Shown: positions 7,586-16,790, numbered from the stretch's first letter. The stretch is 64,000 nucleotides of DNA from Prevotella sp. UBA6994 (GCA_002449845.1 DJXW01000042.1:92366-156365), one strand, 5' to 3'. Translations and numbers: made by a program. The notes: generated by a model from the letters alone, not told the origin.

Positions 7586-9589
7586 TTAATGCCCCAACCC
7601 ACTCGGAACGCTAAGGATAGCCTTACATCCATTTAGGTTTTCACCTTTATCAGTCATGTTTTCTATAGTAAATCTGATTTTATGGCGATGGCGTTCGTTA
7701 TACAAGGCAATGGTTCGGCTTATAACGCTCAGTCCGGTGCCTGTTCCGTTTGAACTTCTGCGAATGTCAAATCCACGTCCATTGTCTCTCACTTCGATGA
7801 TGGTGTCTTCCGGTGTGATGCTTACGTCCACATGCAGCTCCTTCTCCCTGTCCAGTCCACGCAGTCCGTGCTTGATGGAGTTTTCTGCCAGTATTTGTAT
7901 AAACGTAGATGGTACGAGCCTTCCTTGAAGAATGTCTTCGTTTGGTTTCGTTATCGTAAACTTGAAATCCTCGCCCATCGTTGGTGTAGCCACTTCAACA
8001 TATCTTTCCGCGAAGTTGAGTTCCTCCCCCAGTGTCACAAACATCTGTTTGGTTATCGTCAGTTGCGAGTGCATCAAGTCAATGATTCCATTGATAGCCT
8101 TATCCGTGTTCTGCTTGTCGTTCGATATGGCATGGTTCAGCACGTTGAAGATGAAGTGTGGGGCAATGCTGCTGCGTGTGTTGGCAATCTTGAGATTGAC
8201 AATTTCCAGTTGCTTGTCAACGTTTCTTTTGCGCAAGAACAAGGTCCATGCCAACAACACCAGTGCTGCCAGTAAGATGCCTGCTATGACAATCGTGAAT
8301 ATCAGTTTATTCTTTTCTATCACGGCATTCTTTTCCTCCATGCGCAGTTGGTTATGGAGCGTTAACGTATCCATTGTGAGTCGCATCATGATGTCAGAGG
8401 CGCGCATGTGCTCTCTGCTCCTGTCCAACGAATCTTTTCTGTTGGTGTATCTTTGCTGGTAATAGTTGGCTTTCGCCATGTCGTTTTTCTTGGCATAATA
8501 GTCGTAGAAATAATGGTCTCTGATGTCAATCATGTTCTCGTCGGCTGTCAGTCCCTTTGGTTCGTTGGCTATGATGTGGCTGATGGTTGCCATGTCTCTC
8601 TTCCGTAGAGCATTGCCTATTCGGATGGTGTTGGCATAGTAGATGGCATCACCGATATTGTTGGCACGAAAGAAACTGTCGGCCGGTTCCAGGCTCACAA
8701 GCGATTCCTCCGTCTTGCCTAAGTTCAGTAATACGTCTGCCATATTCAGCTTGCAGAGATAGTCTTCAAATCCTCCCCTGCAATCAAGTGCCCCTACTAA
8801 ACTATCCATCTTCTGGAACACCACAAGTGCCTTGGCATAGTCTTTCTTGAAATACTGTAGGTTGCCGTAGTTGTTCAAAAAAGCCAGCTTCATGTTGGGT
8901 TGCATCTTGTCAAATACCTCACGTGCCTTGGCGTAGTATTCTTCCGAAAGGTTATATTCTTCCAGCATCTGATATACACGACCCAGACCTAAATACACAG
9001 TGTTATCTTTCTCCTCATTCAGTTTCAGTGAGTCGTTCAGCACCAGTGCCCGTCTGTACCACGCAGCGGCTTCCGGCAATCGGTTCTCCTGTGTGTATAA
9101 ATCGCCGATGTTGGCGCACATGGATGGCGCATTCTTTTGCACGTCACTTTTCATAAACAAGTTGTAAGCCTTTATGTTGTCCTCATACACTTGTTTGTAG
9201 TTTTGGTGGTATAGGTAGTAATAGTTGGCACGTAGATTATATGCGCTTGCTGCAATTCCGTTTACCCTGCGAGTAGGCTTTTGCTTGTTGATAAACTGCA
9301 TGATTTTTTTGGCACATAGCAAAGTGGAGTCAGGATTGGTGAGAATATACCATCGTCCGAACTCGCAATAGAAATCGTAATATAGCAAACTGTCTGTGGT
9401 ATTTGCAAGTAGTGAATCTAAGGTAGCCTTGGCTTGTGGTTGTTGCTTGTCTACCATCTCGCAAATCATGTCAAGTTGTGCGTATTCCTCAGCCGTGCGG
9501 CTGTCGTTCTCTTCATTTCCTCCATTACATGAGAGGGTCATGGTACCTACGATAGTAAGTAAAAGGGCAAATAGTGACTTTCTTTTCAT
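7586..9589 (-). CDS. TPR-containing LytS-type sensor histidine kinase (lipoprotein)
   Basis: 667 residues. A lipobox (GTMTLSC, Cys21) predicts lipid attachment after export. Residues 30-400 carry tetratricopeptide-like helical repeats that would lie in the periplasm, followed by one membrane helix at about 429-452 and a cytoplasmic His_kinase domain: H478 in SIAPHFIFNVLNHA, N-box ILAENSIKHGL, G-box VRDNGRGFDI and GTGLSVISRT. This layout is common in Bacteroidetes and pairs with LytTR regulators such as the next gene. The TPR region suggests sensing through protein contact; the signal is unknown. The -7 box lies at 9608-9615. Confidence 0.9.
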   Translation of the reverse strand: MKRKSLFALLLTIVGTMTLSCNGGNEENDSRTAEEYAQLDMICEMVDKQQPQAKATLDSLLANTTDSLLYYDFYCEFGRWYILTNPDSTLLCAKKIMQFINKQKPTRRVNGIAASAYNLRANYYYLYHQNYKQVYEDNIKAYNLFMKSDVQKNAPSMCANIGDLYTQENRLPEAAAWYRRALVLNDSLKLNEEKDNTVYLGLGRVYQMLEEYNLSEEYYAKAREVFDKMQPNMKLAFLNNYGNLQYFKKDYAKALVVFQKMDSLVGALDCRGGFEDYLCKLNMADVLLNLGKTEESLVSLEPADSFFRANNIGDAIYYANTIRIGNALRKRDMATISHIIANEPKGLTADENMIDIRDHYFYDYYAKKNDMAKANYYQQRYTNRKDSLDRSREHMRASDIMMRLTMDTLTLHNQLRMEEKNAVIEKNKLIFTIVIAGILLAALVLLAWTLFLRKRNVDKQLEIVNLKIANTRSSIAPHFIFNVLNHAISNDKQNTDKAINGIIDLMHSQLTITKQMFVTLGEELNFAERYVEVATPTMGEDFKFTITKPNEDILQGRLVPSTFIQILAENSIKHGLRGLDREKELHVDVSITPEDTIIEVRDNGRGFDIRRSSNGTGTGLSVISRTIALYNERHRHKIRFTIENMTDKGENLNGCKAILSVPSGLGH

Positions 9590-9607
9590 CGTTTAGCAAG
9601 TTTTTTG

Positions 9608-9615
9608 CAAATGTA
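9608..9615 (-). promoter_or_regulatory. -7 promoter box of the sensor kinase
   Basis: Minus strand TACATTTG, 19 bp upstream of the kinase start codon. Confidence 0.5.
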
Positions 9616-9638
9616 ACATTTTTTGTTGAATTATGAAA

Positions 9639-9676
9639 GGAGCTGACGCATAATTTTAGCGCCAACTCCTTTTTTG
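9639..9676. terminator. Stem-loop terminator
   Basis: GGAGCTGACGC and GCGCCAACTCC pair over 11 positions with two G-U pairs around a 9-nt loop. T7 follows on the plus strand and TTT on the minus strand. It lies between the lipoprotein gene ending at 9761 and the kinase promoter, so it probably ends the leftward operon of exported proteins. Confidence 0.6.
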
Positions 9677-9760
9677 TTTTCTTTCATATCCTTTTCTTAC
9701 GTCTCTTTTCTCACAAATAATTTGCCACGCAGAAAATGAATGATCATATTCGCTTTTTAC

Positions 9761-10165
9761 TTATCTAACTCTTATTGTTTGTTTACTACTTTCTACACGT
9801 GTCCCATTTATATTTGCATACGCATAAACATAATATGTTGTACCGCTTTTCAACGTAACTTTACAAGTTCCTTTTGTTGTTCTACTTCCTGCTTCAAAAT
9901 ATATTCCAGGCATGTATCCAGATGTTGATTGTGGTTCTGCGCGAACTCCCATGACAGTAACATCTGAAGCATTTACACCACTTACTGTTACAGTTGCCGT
10001 ATATGTTGTTCCACTTCCAGAAAGACTCAATGATACTTTCGCTTTAGATGACGTTGAATCACCAATAATATCATCATCGTCATTTTTCCCACAAGATATA
10101 AAACCAATACTAAATAATGTCACTAATAAAATGACAATCACTTGATGGATGTTCTTTTTGTTCAT
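9761..10165 (-). CDS. Small lipoprotein, immunoglobulin-like fold likely
   Basis: 134 residues. Signal peptide with lipobox (IGFISCGKNDDDD; Cys26) followed by an acidic stretch, which in Bacteroidetes often acts as a surface export signal for lipoproteins. The rest is rich in Ser, Thr and Val with alternating hydrophobic residues (YTATVTVSGV, TTYYVYAYANINGT), matching a small beta-sandwich such as a fibronectin III-like domain. No enzyme motif. Last of four leftward genes for exported proteins, 46 nt after its neighbour. Confidence 0.75.
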   Translation of the reverse strand: MNKKNIHQVIVILLVTLFSIGFISCGKNDDDDIIGDSTSSKAKVSLSLSGSGTTYTATVTVSGVNASDVTVMGVRAEPQSTSGYMPGIYFEAGSRTTKGTCKVTLKSGTTYYVYAYANINGTRVESSKQTIRVR

Positions 10166-10211
10166 AATTTTTTGTTTTTAGTTTGTTTTTTAATTAACTT
10201 AAATGCAATTA

Positions 10212-10931
10212 CTATCTTATTATTGTCTCAAGAAGTCCATTTTTAAATATAAGAACAAAATTCAATCCATAAGACCATTGTGTTCTATTATTATTGTCTT
10301 CGTATATGTTGTTTGCCTTACCAAATGCTAGTAAACATTCATCTTCATTCATTCCTTTGACAGGACGTTGAATATTTATGTCATCCCAATGAGTAATAAT
10401 TGAGCATTTTTTTTCTGTAATAACATCAAAAAGGCTATTTAACATTTTTGACTCTAACTCTTGAAATGCATTAATGATTTCTTTTTGTTTTTTATTTTTT
10501 TCTGGATTTAATTTGTTGATAGAAGAAGTTGAAGAGAAATTAAGGATAGAGTTCGTTTTATATTCAATGTCGTATAAATTATATACTAATTTCCTATCCA
10601 CTATTTTCATGTTTCCTTTGAAAATATATTGATATTTAGACTTACCAGAAATAATGTAATCTAAAGTAGCATTGAAAGAAAATTCCTTTTTAGCTACATT
10701 AATATCAAATAGAGCATCCCTTTCTCGTTCGCATATATTATTGATTACCCACATTAATGCGTTGGAGAAAATTTCATTATCATCAATCGTGAAAGATTGA
10801 AAACCTGTAACTACTCTCTTTTCTTCATTCAGAGTAACTGGATATATCTTTTTTTGTTCCACAAATGTCTGAGCATTAATACTACTCATAAATGGAACAA
10901 AAGTAATAAATAAGGTAAAGATCTTTCTCAT
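10212..10931 (-). CDS. Exported hypothetical protein (DUF4468-like?)
   Basis: 239 residues with a signal peptide (LFITFVPFMSSINAQ). The body has a pattern known from Bacteroidetes exported proteins of the DUF4468 kind: an early region with a mid-length beta/alpha layout (NIVAKKEFSFNATLDYII-like stretch, then YIFKGNMKIVDRKLVYNLYD). The C-terminal part (DECLLAFGKANNIYEDNNNRTQWSYG) resembles an outer-membrane-assembly (SmpA-like) fragment. No catalytic residues are evident. Third of four cotranscribed genes. Family assignment is tentative. Confidence 0.7.
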   Translation of the reverse strand: MRKIFTLFITFVPFMSSINAQTFVEQKKIYPVTLNEEKRVVTGFQSFTIDDNEIFSNALMWVINNICERERDALFDINVAKKEFSFNATLDYIISGKSKYQYIFKGNMKIVDRKLVYNLYDIEYKTNSILNFSSTSSINKLNPEKNKKQKEIINAFQELESKMLNSLFDVITEKKCSIITHWDDINIQRPVKGMNEDECLLAFGKANNIYEDNNNRTQWSYGLNFVLIFKNGLLETIIR

Positions 10932-10976
10932 TTTAAAAAAAAGTCTCTCATTTGAGAGACTATTATAATTATTTGA

Positions 10977-11528
10977 TTAAAAACCATAAGAGAAACGGAG
11001 GGTTAATAAGCCTACATTGACGGATTGCTCGGTTTTATAAACTTTTACATTATAATTGCAACTGTTATATGCAATTCCTAAAGAAATACGTGGAGTAAAA
11101 TTGATTCCAGTACCAACTTCCCATGCGAATCCACCTTTATCGAAATCTGTATAGTGACCATATCCACCTGCAAAATTTGCGTATAGAGTAGAATTCCCAA
11201 ATAAGACAGGAGTTACACCACGAATGCCAGTTTTTGCTTGTACATTAAGAGCTTTTGTAAAATTATCACTTCCTTCTGTTTGTGCACTAATTTTCAAAAT
11301 ATCCCATCCTACATTTGGATGAAACATTTTAGACCAGCGAAATCCTAAATCAAGACCAAATCCTTCAGAATCTCCAGTAAACAAACCTGGTCCTAAATCT
11401 ACAAAAATAGAAGGAACATGTTCGGATTTTGTTCGACTAATATGCGAACTACGAGAAGAAACAATTTGAGCATGAATTGTACTCAATGATAAGATGCTCA
11501 ATAAGGTTAATAAAAAAAATTTTTTCAT
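10977..11528 (-). CDS. Outer-membrane beta-barrel protein
   Basis: 183 residues with signal peptide (LLTLLSILSLSTIHAQ). Alternating strands with aromatic girdles (FAGGYGHYTDFDKGGFAWEVGTGINF, RISLGIAYNSCNY) and a final Phe (LLTLRFSYGF) fit an eight-strand OmpA/porin-like barrel. Second gene of the four-gene unit, 30 nt after its neighbour. Function unknown. Confidence 0.75.
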   Translation of the reverse strand: MKKFFLLTLLSILSLSTIHAQIVSSRSSHISRTKSEHVPSIFVDLGPGLFTGDSEGFGLDLGFRWSKMFHPNVGWDILKISAQTEGSDNFTKALNVQAKTGIRGVTPVLFGNSTLYANFAGGYGHYTDFDKGGFAWEVGTGINFTPRISLGIAYNSCNYNVKVYKTEQSVNVGLLTLRFSYGF

Positions 11529-11558
11529 GTCTTTTTAATTATAGTTTATAATATGTTT

Positions 11559-12026
11559 TTATTTTCTAACGGCAGCAGAAATTTTATCTCGTTCAGAAGT
11601 AGTAACTGTTTTTTCCATTTTTATCCATTCGTAATCTGCTTGAGTTGCAGTTTGCCAATTGACGAAATTTGCTGGATAACCAATTATATTTACTTCATAT
11701 CCTTCGCCTGCGGTTCTAACATTAAATGTTGCTGCAACAATCACGTCACAATCATGTAGTTGAGAAGCACGATATACTGCAAAACTGCGAATATTATTGA
11801 GATCGCCTTTCATGTCTTGTTCCACCTCTTGACGAGTTAATTTGATGATTTCGGATACACGTTTGTTAGTTAAAACCTTTAATTCAACTGTTAATGGTTT
11901 CACATAAGCATTTGAAGTTACGTCTAATAATCGTGCTTGAGTGTCTTGAAAGCGAAATTCTGATTTTTGGGCATAACAAAACAAACTCATCGCAATTGTA
12001 AATACTAATAATAAAGATCTTTTCAT
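11559..12026 (-). CDS. Exported hypothetical protein
   Basis: 155 residues. Signal peptide (LLLVFTIAMSLFCYAQ), then a region with a mixed alpha/beta pattern: VKPLTVELKVLTNKRVSEIIKLT, and CDVIVAATFNVRTAGEGYEVNIIGYPANFVNW, which looks like a lipoprotein-type assembly or LPP20-like domain. I cannot name a family. First gene of the unit 12026-9761; its -7 box is at 12132-12139. Confidence 0.7.
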   Translation of the reverse strand: MKRSLLLVFTIAMSLFCYAQKSEFRFQDTQARLLDVTSNAYVKPLTVELKVLTNKRVSEIIKLTRQEVEQDMKGDLNNIRSFAVYRASQLHDCDVIVAATFNVRTAGEGYEVNIIGYPANFVNWQTATQADYEWIKMEKTVTTSERDKISAAVRK

Positions 12027-12131
12027 AATTTTAATTTTTAATTAATGATGTTTTTTTCTCTTCGTCTATTATAAATAATTCATTTCTTATTATTAAGTAA
12101 TAAATCTTGTTAGAAAGACTTATTGATAATG

Positions 12132-12139
12132 CAAATATA
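12132..12139 (-). promoter_or_regulatory. -7 promoter box of the four-gene exported-protein unit
   Basis: Minus strand TATATTTG, giving a leader of about 100 nt before the start at 12026. Confidence 0.5.
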
Positions 12140-12233
12140 GGTAAAAAAAGCAAAGTGAAAAATTTGTTTTTAATATGTTATTTGAATCAATGGGTTTATT
12201 ATTTGAACATATAGTTTTATTGTTTGAATATTA

Positions 12234-12581
12234 TTATGTTTGCTTGGCAAGATAATCTTTTAGTCGGTGCAATTGTGTTTTTGATAGTAATAGTGGTGGC
12301 ATATTAGCTGGCTTAAAGTAGATAATTTGTTTATGTAAATAGATTGAGGTTATCGTTAGTGTATTAATTATGTAGCTTCGACCTGTACGTAAAAAAGGAG
12401 ACGTATTATTCATGTAGAGTTTTTTGATTTCTATTTCATAATCAGATAGACAAGGTAATAATACTTTTATGGTGTTATCTAATAGATGGAACTCGGTAAA
12501 ATTCCCATTAGCTTTTAAGTATGCCACATTATCTAGATTGATAATATGGAGTTCATCACGTGTATTAATACATAGGTTCAT
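12234..12581 (-). CDS. Solo LytTR DNA-binding protein
   Basis: 115 residues forming a single LytTR domain (INTRDELHIINLDNVAYLKANGNFT, then FLRTGRSYIINTLTITSIYLHKQ) without receiver or sensor part. I placed the start at 12581 because an upstream in-frame ATG (12674) precedes the -7 box TATCTTTG (minus strand, 12612-12619). Such solo proteins bind direct repeats near their targets; the four-gene exported-protein unit downstream is the nearest candidate target, which is only an inference. Confidence 0.82.
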   Translation of the reverse strand: MNLCINTRDELHIINLDNVAYLKANGNFTEFHLLDNTIKVLLPCLSDYEIEIKKLYMNNTSPFLRTGRSYIINTLTITSIYLHKQIIYFKPANMPPLLLSKTQLHRLKDYLAKQT

Positions 12582-12611
12582 ATAACATTTAGTGTTTAAA
12601 TAAAACGTGTG

Positions 12612-12619
12612 CAAAGATA
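12612..12619 (-). promoter_or_regulatory. -7 promoter box of the solo LytTR gene
   Basis: Minus strand TATCTTTG; it supports the start codon at 12581. Confidence 0.5.
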
Positions 12620-12828
12620 CATTAAAAGAAATTTCTTTGCAACCCCCATTTTTCACAAAAAGGAACAAGTGCATTTATATCGTGCTTAACCTTAGAAAAA
12701 TCATGTTCATTCCCATAAAAATTTTTGCGATATTTTTATGAAAATAAGAATGTAGATATAATACTAAGTATTATCGCACTTAGCAATTGAACCTCCAACG
12801 GAAACGAACATCGTGTTTGCGAGAGTAT

Positions 12829-15213
12829 TCAATAACTGACAAACACTGATGCCGTAGGCAGTAATCTCAGGGTATAGGTACCGTCGGAATTGCGACGAAT
12901 CGTACTCATCGTACCATTAGAGTTGTTCCATAGGGTGAGTTTAGATGGAGTATCTTGCAGTCGGAAGATGATAGTGACAGGATGGTCTTCCTTGTTGGCG
13001 ATGTAGAACAACTCATTATTAGCTATGCGCCGATGGGTATGCACTACTGCGCTATCTCCCTGCTCTATGACTATTGGGCGGGGAATGGCTTCCGCCGAAT
13101 GAACCACCATGATGCCCTCGGAGCGAAGATGGTTAATCAACTGTCGAGTCTCTTTCGTGATATGTGTCTTGTCTGCTATGACCAATGCACGATAACTCAC
13201 TCCGTCGGGTGTTTCCAATCTTCCTCCAACAGCCTTTATCCGTGTACGCAAAGCATCTGCAGTACACACATCCCAATCCAATCCGTCGAGTCCTGCTGGC
13301 AATCTGCTGCTGATGGTCTTGATGGGTACGTCATCACCAAGAAACACCAGTACGTCAGGGGCAGCTTTACCTTGGCGTAGCATCACCATAGAGCGAGCAG
13401 CCTGCTGCCATACAGGTTTCAACTCATGCCAATGGGGATTGGAGCGGTTGATGGCATATTCACGCCCTGCTATATATGGGGCTGACACCGTGGAGTAGGG
13501 TATGTGGGGTGTGGCGCACACCACAAACTCTTGGGCTCCCATTGCAAAGGCTATGTTTGCCACACGCTGCAAGTCGGCTGGCGTATCCTTGTATTCGCAA
13601 TCAGTCATTGCCTCTGCCGATGCTATAGGCTTGCCATAAAGGTGGGCTGCACTGCTGCAGTCTTTTACATCGTATGCTCCATCGTGTTGGTAGGTCCAAA
13701 ACTCTCCCTGAGGCTTATCCACTGCCTGTTTCACACTGATGGCATCGCCTGTAATGCAGAGCGCATTGCCAATGGCTTGTGCCGTGAAAGTAATGTTGTT
13801 TTCGGCAGCCCGACGTTGGAAGGTTCCGAAGTAGTTGTCGCGGATGCAGTCGCTGATAGTTTGTCGATAGTCATAGAGCACTTGGGATGTTCGTTCCACT
13901 GACTCCACTACATAGCCAGCCAACACGGGCAGGTATGGCATGAAGTCGTAGCCACGCCGTGCTCTGAACTCCTCCATCATGCGTGGTGTCCAGTTTTGCG
14001 AACCACCTTCATGTGAATCCATCGTTACTCCAGATATGCCCTTTACACGGTTGAGAATGGTCTGCACATAGCTATCCCAATGCAAATTGGCAGCCTCTGC
14101 CGATAGCTTGTCACACTCGTAGCCCAATAGGTTCTGTCGCCCGTGCTTAGACTTGGCTCCTGTCAGCACCGCAGCCAATCTCAATATCTTCCAGCGTCCT
14201 GGTGATAAGGTAGAGAAATCTCTGTCTTTTATTTTACGGATGTTGGCTGGCATGATGACACCCTCATGATTGTAGCTTACAGGAGTGCGTACGTCTTCGG
14301 AAAAGTCGCTTTGCAGAGCTGCCAGTTCCTCCCAGCGATCCATTTTGGGTTCACTGCCCAAATGCCACCATCGCAATGTGTCGTTGCCATGATACTTGAT
14401 TCTCCAGTATCGTCCCTCGGTGGCAGGAAAGGCTGTAGTGCGGATGCGATACCCCCCTTGGCTGTTATACATCGGTTCAAGGGCTACCACGTCTCGCCAA
14501 GTCATACTGTCATTGCTCGACTGAAGCACGCCAATATCGGGCAGTGTCTCAAATCCATAGCCACTAAATAGTCCACGGGGGGTATCTGGTCGTTGCATGG
14601 CTCCGTTACGTCCTTTTCCACGAGCGTTGTATCTCGCTGTAATGTGCCTCATCTTACCGTCTTCACTGATGGGGATAGCCAATGTTGCAATCTCGCTGAC
14701 ATAACCTTCCGGTCCACTGATATCAAGGTCCCCTTCCATGTTCATACTGCCATCGACGGCAATGGTAAGCACCGCTTCTGCCGACGTTACTCGCTGCATG
14801 GCATGAGGGGCATCAATCCATTTACCACCGGCACAATAGCCATTGGAGATATTCACCTCAAAAGAGAGACCGCAACGCAATGCCTCTTGGGCTGCAAACT
14901 GCAGGTGATGCCACCACTGTTCGCTGAAAGCATCCTCTGCACCATTAGCTTCAGCATTGCGGGCATGGTTCTGGTCGTAATAGACCACCCCGCCAAATCC
15001 TGCTTCGCGCAATGCCTCGACATCGGCAGTTATGCCTTTGTCATCGGTGTGCTCATATCCGAAGAACCACCATGTTTTTATGCGATATTCTTGTGTAGGG
15101 TTCTTCCACAGTTGCTTTGCAGTCAACAAACTGTTTTTCGTGTGTGACCATATAAAACAAGGTGTACCCAGCATCAAGGCGAATATCATCGACAGAGTCT
15201 TCATCTTTACCAT
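12829..15213 (-). CDS. Exported GH106-like alpha-L-rhamnosidase
   Basis: 794 residues with a signal peptide (MKTLSMIFALMLGTPCFIWS, from the second Met at 15204). Early region matches GH106-type enzymes: RIKTWWFFGYEHTDDKGITADVEAL, GFGGVVYYDQ, GLSFEVNISNGYCAGGKW. Candidate acids occur in GVTMDSHEGGSQNWTPRMMEEF. Full GH106 enzymes have about 1,100 residues, so this form lacks some accessory beta domains; it ends cleanly (LLPTASVFVSY), with no sign of a frameshift. Probably removes rhamnose from pectin-type glycans in the periplasm. A TACCTTTG -7 box is at 15281-15288. Substrate is inferred from the family and the nearby mutarotase. Confidence 0.75.
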   Translation of the reverse strand: MVKMKTLSMIFALMLGTPCFIWSHTKNSLLTAKQLWKNPTQEYRIKTWWFFGYEHTDDKGITADVEALREAGFGGVVYYDQNHARNAEANGAEDAFSEQWWHHLQFAAQEALRCGLSFEVNISNGYCAGGKWIDAPHAMQRVTSAEAVLTIAVDGSMNMEGDLDISGPEGYVSEIATLAIPISEDGKMRHITARYNARGKGRNGAMQRPDTPRGLFSGYGFETLPDIGVLQSSNDSMTWRDVVALEPMYNSQGGYRIRTTAFPATEGRYWRIKYHGNDTLRWWHLGSEPKMDRWEELAALQSDFSEDVRTPVSYNHEGVIMPANIRKIKDRDFSTLSPGRWKILRLAAVLTGAKSKHGRQNLLGYECDKLSAEAANLHWDSYVQTILNRVKGISGVTMDSHEGGSQNWTPRMMEEFRARRGYDFMPYLPVLAGYVVESVERTSQVLYDYRQTISDCIRDNYFGTFQRRAAENNITFTAQAIGNALCITGDAISVKQAVDKPQGEFWTYQHDGAYDVKDCSSAAHLYGKPIASAEAMTDCEYKDTPADLQRVANIAFAMGAQEFVVCATPHIPYSTVSAPYIAGREYAINRSNPHWHELKPVWQQAARSMVMLRQGKAAPDVLVFLGDDVPIKTISSRLPAGLDGLDWDVCTADALRTRIKAVGGRLETPDGVSYRALVIADKTHITKETRQLINHLRSEGIMVVHSAEAIPRPIVIEQGDSAVVHTHRRIANNELFYIANKEDHPVTIIFRLQDTPSKLTLWNNSNGTMSTIRRNSDGTYTLRLLPTASVFVSY

Positions 15214-15280
15214 AGTTCCGTGATAAATGTAGTTGTTATCATCTTCTGTTTCAAATGTACACCAGAATAACAGAATGTTG

Positions 15281-15288
15281 CAAAGGTA
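15281..15288 (-). promoter_or_regulatory. -7 promoter box of the GH106-like gene
   Basis: Minus strand TACCTTTG, about 70 bp upstream of the start. Confidence 0.5.
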
Positions 15289-15508
15289 TAAAAAAAATGC
15301 AACACACTATTCATTTGTCATGAAAAAGTGATAAAAAGGGCTCTCCAGATTGCGATATTTTTCACCAACTCCTCCCTTGACCTAAAAAATGCCAGTTTTT
15401 GAATGATTTCATAATTAGTTGGTTATTAGAATGTTACATAAAACGACCGAATAAGTATGCACTCAAAATGGATTATTTATGCAGAAAAAACGGTTTTTGG
15501 AGCTCTCA

Positions 15509-15586
15509 TAACATATTCTGTTAGCTCGCTAACATATATAGTTACGCCCGTAACATACATAGTTATGATGATAACATTATGTTTTA
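15509..15586. repeat. Array A: four 15-bp TAAC...GTTA palindromes at exact 21-bp spacing
   Basis: Cores start at 15509, 15530, 15551 and 15572, each 15 bp with 6-bp spacers. Consensus TAACATAYATAGTTA, with TAAC and GTTA as inverted half-sites (the last core ends in TTTTA). The similarity to array B (56182-56260) extends into both flanks: TTTTTGG and TCATAACATA before, ACGA...AAAAACATG after. The array lies in a 600-bp gene-free gap upstream of an accessory gene cluster. Confidence 0.85.
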
Positions 15587-15754
15587 CGAGTAAAAACATG
15601 ATATTTTGTGATGTGAAATCATCCATTTGGCTTCAGGAATTTCTCTTTTGATTTTTTTTGAGAATTTTTTTTGTCAGAGTTTTTTTATATGAATATTTGA
15701 AAACATCGGTATCAACATCTTTTTTTTCGACCCAGTAGATTTTTATGGGGGAAG

Positions 15755-15796
15755 GATTGAAGATTGAAGATTGAAGATTGAAAATTAAAGATTAAA
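15755..15796. repeat. 7-bp microsatellite upstream of the gene at 15823
   Basis: GATTGAA is repeated at 15755, 15762, 15769 and 15776, with a decayed copy (GATTAAA) at 15790. It ends 27 bp before the next start codon. Confidence 0.8.
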
Positions 15797-15822
15797 ATAC
15801 TAACATACAAAAAACCTTCATA

Positions 15823-16419
15823 ATGAATGCACTTGAAGAATTTGACCAAATCCTAAGATCTGGCTATAACAGTGAAAAGTTACGCAACATTAAACCGAAA
15901 CTGGATAGTTACCAGTTGTCCTGCCCTGAAGAGGAAAAGAGCAAATGCCAGAAGAGGATTGAATTGGCAGAAAGACTGATTGCCGAATGTAAAGAGGTAG
16001 ATAAGCTCCGTCAACAATACACCTTATTCCATGACTATGTATTAAATCATGGAAAGTCAGGAATTGTTGAACTGGAGTATATAGAGCCATATGGTAATTC
16101 CTATGGTGTATGTATAAAGGTTGACAAATACGTGATTGAGCTTGTCCATAAGCCTATGGACAAACCAGAGAAGAACGAGATTCGGACGAAGTTCTTTTTC
16201 GACGTTGATGGCTTAAATAAACCATTTATGATTAGAAAGGATGCCGTTCTTTCTGAATATGTCAATCTACAACATAAGCGTAGGGATTATTATTCCACAA
16301 CTGTCAGGTGGGAGAATTGGGGTGATGTGATGATTAAAGCAATAAAGGCTGTAGAGGAAAATCCTCAAAGATTCCTTCTAATGTGTGAGGCCTCATGCCC
16401 CTATGATTCTAATGGTTAG
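15823..16419 (+). CDS. Hypothetical protein (198 aa)
   Basis: I do not recognise the family. Residues 1-75 are strongly helical with charged heptads (CQKRIELAERLIAECKEVDK), probably a coiled coil. Residues 80-170 look beta-rich (GIVELEYIEPYGNSYGVCIKVDKYVIELVH; RTKFFFDVDGL). No signal peptide or membrane helix, so probably cytoplasmic. First gene of a rightward accessory run, 26 bp before the next gene. A 7-bp microsatellite lies in its leader. Confidence 0.65.
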   Translation: MNALEEFDQILRSGYNSEKLRNIKPKLDSYQLSCPEEEKSKCQKRIELAERLIAECKEVDKLRQQYTLFHDYVLNHGKSGIVELEYIEPYGNSYGVCIKVDKYVIELVHKPMDKPEKNEIRTKFFFDVDGLNKPFMIRKDAVLSEYVNLQHKRRDYYSTTVRWENWGDVMIKAIKAVEENPQRFLLMCEASCPYDSNG

Positions 16420-16445
16420 GTCGCGTTTTTAGCTTCTCAAACCAT

Positions 16446-16790
16446 ATGGTTTCAATGTCCAAATATGGTGTAATCCACAAAATCAAGGACAATGATAACA
16501 TGACAGAAGAACAGAGAGCTTTCATAACGAATTGGATAGCCAAAAACGGCCCCGTCAAGGATGAGAAGTGGTTTGAATATAGCGAAGACTACATCGACCG
16601 CCTCTATTTCCTAGACGAAGAATCATACCAGATGAAGATATTCCTCAAGAACCAGATTGACGATATGGAAGCCCTACCTCCTGACGAGAAATCTCTCTGC
16701 GACGAAGCCTTATCCATCTGCTCCTGCATTGACAAAGCCTGTGACATATTTCTATATGCAACGCCATACAACTGGGAAGCACTGGAATAG
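16446..16790 (+). CDS. Hypothetical protein (114 aa or shorter)
   Basis: Family unknown. Acidic and helical, with a Trp-rich middle (FITNWIAKNGPVKDEKWFEYS) and a short Cys-containing stretch (CDEALSICSCIDKACD). Possible starts are at 16446, 16455 and 16500; no Shine-Dalgarno-like sequence decides between them, and the third would give 96 residues. Follows the 198-residue gene by 26 bp. Its higher GC content than the genes from 17362 on suggests a separate origin. Confidence 0.55.
   Translation: MVSMSKYGVIHKIKDNDNMTEEQRAFITNWIAKNGPVKDEKWFEYSEDYIDRLYFLDEESYQMKIFLKNQIDDMEALPPDEKSLCDEALSICSCIDKACDIFLYATPYNWEALE

Noticed and set aside
15457..15651. 64-codon rightward frame across array A
   Set aside because: The frame exists because the 21-bp period is a multiple of three. 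The homologous array B has a 22-bp step that breaks the frame, there is no RBS, and the half-sites are conserved at DNA level.
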